Positions 61,769-64,000 of a DNA stretch of 64,000 nucleotides are shown here, piece after piece (the first letter of the stretch is position 1; each line of letters starts with the position of its first letter). Under the pieces are notes generated by a model that was not told the origin of the DNA, did not search any database, and worked only from the letters and a program-made list of their open reading frames with translations. Source of the stretch: Olivibacter oleidegradans (GTDB taxonomy: Bacteria > Bacteroidota > Bacteroidia > Sphingobacteriales > Sphingobacteriaceae). The position numbers and the translations under genes are program-made. The stretch covers positions 2,728,001 to 2,792,000 of the forward strand of contig NZ_JBHLWO010000002.1 of NCBI RefSeq assembly GCF_042432805.1, written 5' to 3'.

Positions 61769-62701
61769 TTAACAAATTAAAAGAATATGATTAAGAGTAT
61801 TCCGGCCGGCTTTTGTTAACGAGCTTACCATCTCCACCACTCTCGGTTGATGGTTATAGTCAGGTAGCGCACCTCCGTACACCAAGTTGGTATAACGGGT
61901 TAAGTCGTGTTCCTGACGAAAACCTAACGAGGAGTTCAATGACGCAAAGCTTGCCGTCCAACGTTTATATCCTAACGATATGGCGGCTGTGTGTGCACAG
62001 GAACACAGAAAGTGTAAGGATTGATGATCCGCATTTTCCGGCCCTGCACGCAGACCTGTTTCGATTATAGATTCTGACCACTCTATTAGCCGATAAAGTG
62101 TTTTTTCAATCGTGTGAACATTAATACGAGCTGGCAATAAAAAACTGAGCACGATCAGCGTCTGGCCCGCCACCCTTATTACATCCGAATCCGTAAGACC
62201 GGTGTTCGGCATAATCTGTTGATCAACTTTATATCGAACGTCATCTGTAAGTAGTACCAAGCATTCCTGAAAACAGAGTTGACGGTACCTATTACTTTTT
62301 GGGTTTATATTGCTATTTCGCAATTGAAAGTACAACGCTGTTCCCAGTGAACCTTGTTGTATATCAAGGTTTTCATTGGGAGCATAAATAACCGCTTTAT
62401 ACAATTCATCATCAATGTCTTCCAATATTTCATCGGTGTTGAAGGGTGCAAATGAATTTTGAACAATCCACTCTAAACCCCAACCTATCCCCGCTAAACC
62501 ATTTAAAAAGTTTAAATTATCAGTGTTTAATACCAAATCTGGCAAATCATCTAATATTGCAAACGCTTTTCTTGTGTCTTGTTCACCCCCGGAGTGGAAA
62601 GCTTTAAGAAAATGGTGGATACTTCGCCCGATATGCGACTCTAAAAACCGCACACTTTGTTGACTGGTTAACTGGTTGTCTATGCCGATCGTTTGTTCCA
62701 T
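61769..62701 (-). CDS. LanC-like protein, divergent
   Basis: 310 residues from the ATG at 62701; a start at 62728 would overlap the upstream gene. The N-terminal half has the LanC-type repeats (NFLNGLAGIGWGLEWIV, QQGSLGTALYFQL). The usual zinc ligands are not convincing: a CSCAHTAAISL segment replaces the classic Cys-His-Gly and Trp-Cys motifs. LanC enzymes close thioether rings in lanthipeptides; here the protein may be a non-catalytic relative or bind the substrate. It sits between two glycosyltransferase genes. Confidence 0.6.
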   Translation of the reverse strand: MEQTIGIDNQLTSQQSVRFLESHIGRSIHHFLKAFHSGGEQDTRKAFAILDDLPDLVLNTDNLNFLNGLAGIGWGLEWIVQNSFAPFNTDEILEDIDDELYKAVIYAPNENLDIQQGSLGTALYFQLRNSNINPKSNRYRQLCFQECLVLLTDDVRYKVDQQIMPNTGLTDSDVIRVAGQTLIVLSFLLPARINVHTIEKTLYRLIEWSESIIETGLRAGPENADHQSLHFLCSCAHTAAISLGYKRWTASFASLNSSLGFRQEHDLTRYTNLVYGGALPDYNHQPRVVEMVSSLTKAGRNTLNHILLIC

Positions 62702-62712
62702 GTGTACATTAT

Positions 62713-64000
62713 TTAACGCCAATGCCATGCTTCTGTATAGGCTTTCAGTTCGTTTTTATCCATGTTGCAAATCTTGAAATACTCCTCCATATATCGTTCC
62801 TGTACTTCATCAGCCATTTTTGAATTTTCCGATCGGGGATGCGGTAGATGATAAAGCGCTCCTCCTACGCGATCGATTCGGAAACCCAACGTATCCATCC
62901 GCTTCATACGTTCTCGATCTTCAGGGCCCCAGCTTTTGAAATGCTCATTTTCCAATCCGGCCGATATATAGCTATTCCGATTAAGAAAAACCACACCTCC
63001 GCATGAACGCCTCGTATCAACAACAAACTTGTTTTTGTTAACGGACAATAAAGACGGATCCAAAACTTTAGCGAACATCTGTTTGAACAATTCATCCAGC
63101 AAAACAAAGGTCCCATCATAAGGATAAACCATATCGCAAAAATCATATCTTAAGCGGTTTACACTTTCCAAAATTTGTTGAATGGGTATTACCGCGTCCG
63201 TATCATAAATTGCTATAAAAGGGGTGTCTGCTTTCTTAATCAACCAATTATTTACGCTCGTTCTGTGTAAGGTAGGATTCTTATCTCTCAAAAAGAACAG
63301 TTGGCAATCTGGCGGTAATAGTGATTTATCGACGCGGGCCATGGAATCGGACTCCGCAATTAGTATATGGGTTTTAAAGTACTTATCGAGATAGCTACAT
63401 ACTTGATAAAGGTTTTCTAATCTTTCTTCCGAGTCAGCTCTGATGGGAATTAAGAAACTTGTATCACTGAGATCTGCTCTTTTTTGGGTATCCCGAACCC
63501 GGTGTACATACTTAATCACAGCATGTGAAGCGATTTCTTTTGAAGAAAAATTGAGTTTGGAATCATACCACGGCGAAAAATTTGCATAATCAGTTTTTGA
63601 GAAATTTTTTCCATTGCCATTTTGTCCGGATCCTGAATAATGTAAGATTTTTGTTGATTCATAGAGAACATTGGGATCATCGGCCCAACAAAATTTCAAC
63701 TCATCATGTGTTTTTACTGTTATATCTAATGACCAGGCTCGCCATAATATTGCCCACATGTCGGCATACCAAGCTTGTAACCCGTGAAATTCACTACGTC
63801 TTAAACCTGTTAAGAGATATTCCTCTTCGGCCCTTTCGTTATTAAAATTACTGAGATGATAATAAAGATTTTCAGTATCTTCTTCAATAGTGTACCAAAA
63901 ATCAGCTTTTACATTTTTCAGGAGATATTGTGCACCACCGGTATTTTTGTTATTTTTAAGTACCGTAGAAACAGGTATGTCCATTGCTTGACACATTTCA
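62713..64000 (-). CDS. Glycosyltransferase, family-2/galactosyltransferase-like (5' partial)
   Basis: The frame is open to the window end; 427 residues are seen from the first in-frame Met at 63996, but the real start is probably outside. The second half is a GT-A domain: SFLIPIRADSEERLENLYQV, the DXD motif IYDTDAV, GGVVFLNRNSY and SWGPEDRERMKRM with a histidine in YHLPHP. The first ~150 residues (LLTGLRRSEFHGLQAWYADM, then WRAWSLDITVKTHDELKFCW) look like the end of another GT-A-type domain, so the full protein may carry two transferase domains. Context suggests peptide glycosylation. Confidence 0.8.
   Translation of the reverse strand, partial: EMCQAMDIPVSTVLKNNKNTGGAQYLLKNVKADFWYTIEEDTENLYYHLSNFNNERAEEEYLLTGLRRSEFHGLQAWYADMWAILWRAWSLDITVKTHDELKFCWADDPNVLYESTKILHYSGSGQNGNGKNFSKTDYANFSPWYDSKLNFSSKEIASHAVIKYVHRVRDTQKRADLSDTSFLIPIRADSEERLENLYQVCSYLDKYFKTHILIAESDSMARVDKSLLPPDCQLFFLRDKNPTLHRTSVNNWLIKKADTPFIAIYDTDAVIPIQQILESVNRLRYDFCDMVYPYDGTFVLLDELFKQMFAKVLDPSLLSVNKNKFVVDTRRSCGGVVFLNRNSYISAGLENEHFKSWGPEDRERMKRMDTLGFRIDRVGGALYHLPHPRSENSKMADEVQERYMEEYFKICNMDKNELKAYTEAWHWR

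Overview
The window looks like accessory chromosome of a Bacteroidota bacterium, probably family Sphingobacteriaceae. Reasons: the AT-rich background, weak Shine-Dalgarno sites, TAnnTTTG-type -7 boxes, a TlpA-like disulfide reductase, MacB/FtsX permeases, a GH95 fucosidase, many AraC regulators, and sce7725/sce7726 and HTTM families typical of that phylum. I saw no rRNA, tRNA or CRISPR array.

1-31 kb is a dense, repeatedly remodelled conflict/defence island. It opens with a two-gene module in which a large protein and a nucleoside-phosphorylase effector carry the same C-terminal effector-associated domain (EAD1). Next come a decayed ardA antirestriction gene, an unknown gene, and an AbiC-like gene cut by an IS3-family element. 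On the minus strand follow a PHP-ATPase with a small overlapping partner, an ADP-ribosyltransferase-like gene paired with a PD-(D/E)XK nuclease, a 1493-residue CHAT protease and a zinc-ribbon/HNH pair. 17-23 kb holds a peptide-toxin operon resembling sdp (precursor, SdpA-like, HTTM/SdpB-like, two further genes), flanked by decayed copies of one gene family. 23.9-31 kb holds a DUF262-AlbA protein, a truncated ParB-like gene, and a six-gene minus-strand operon: sce7726, sce7725, RES-domain protein, zinc ribbon, PD-(D/E)XK nuclease and a DUF6236-like protein. The last of these ends tail to tail on the ParB-like fragment at a recombination scar.

31-57 kb is more ordinary: a TlpA-type oxidoreductase, a class A beta-lactamase with an altered KTG box, a serine hydrolase, an FtsX permease, a flavin-type oxidase, AraC regulators, a GH95 fucosidase, an MBL hydrolase, GAPDH, an isochorismatase-fold/AhpD/alpha-beta-hydrolase/DUF1348/Crp stress cluster, and AraC-SDR-SDR-AraC. 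Gene scraps (Rpn nuclease, HATPase/AlbA regulator, ORF6N, DUF417, RhuM) and small dispersed repeats show heavy turnover.

57.6-64 kb is a minus-strand peptide modification/export operon running off the window: a glycosyltransferase (partial), a LanC-like protein, a DXD sugar transferase, a C39-peptidase ABC exporter and an HlyD adaptor. It suggests a glycosylated RiPP/bacteriocin whose precursor lies outside the window. The best candidates for undescribed biology are the sdp-like operon, the sce7726-sce7725-RES operon, the ART-like/PD-(D/E)XK pair and this glyco-RiPP operon.
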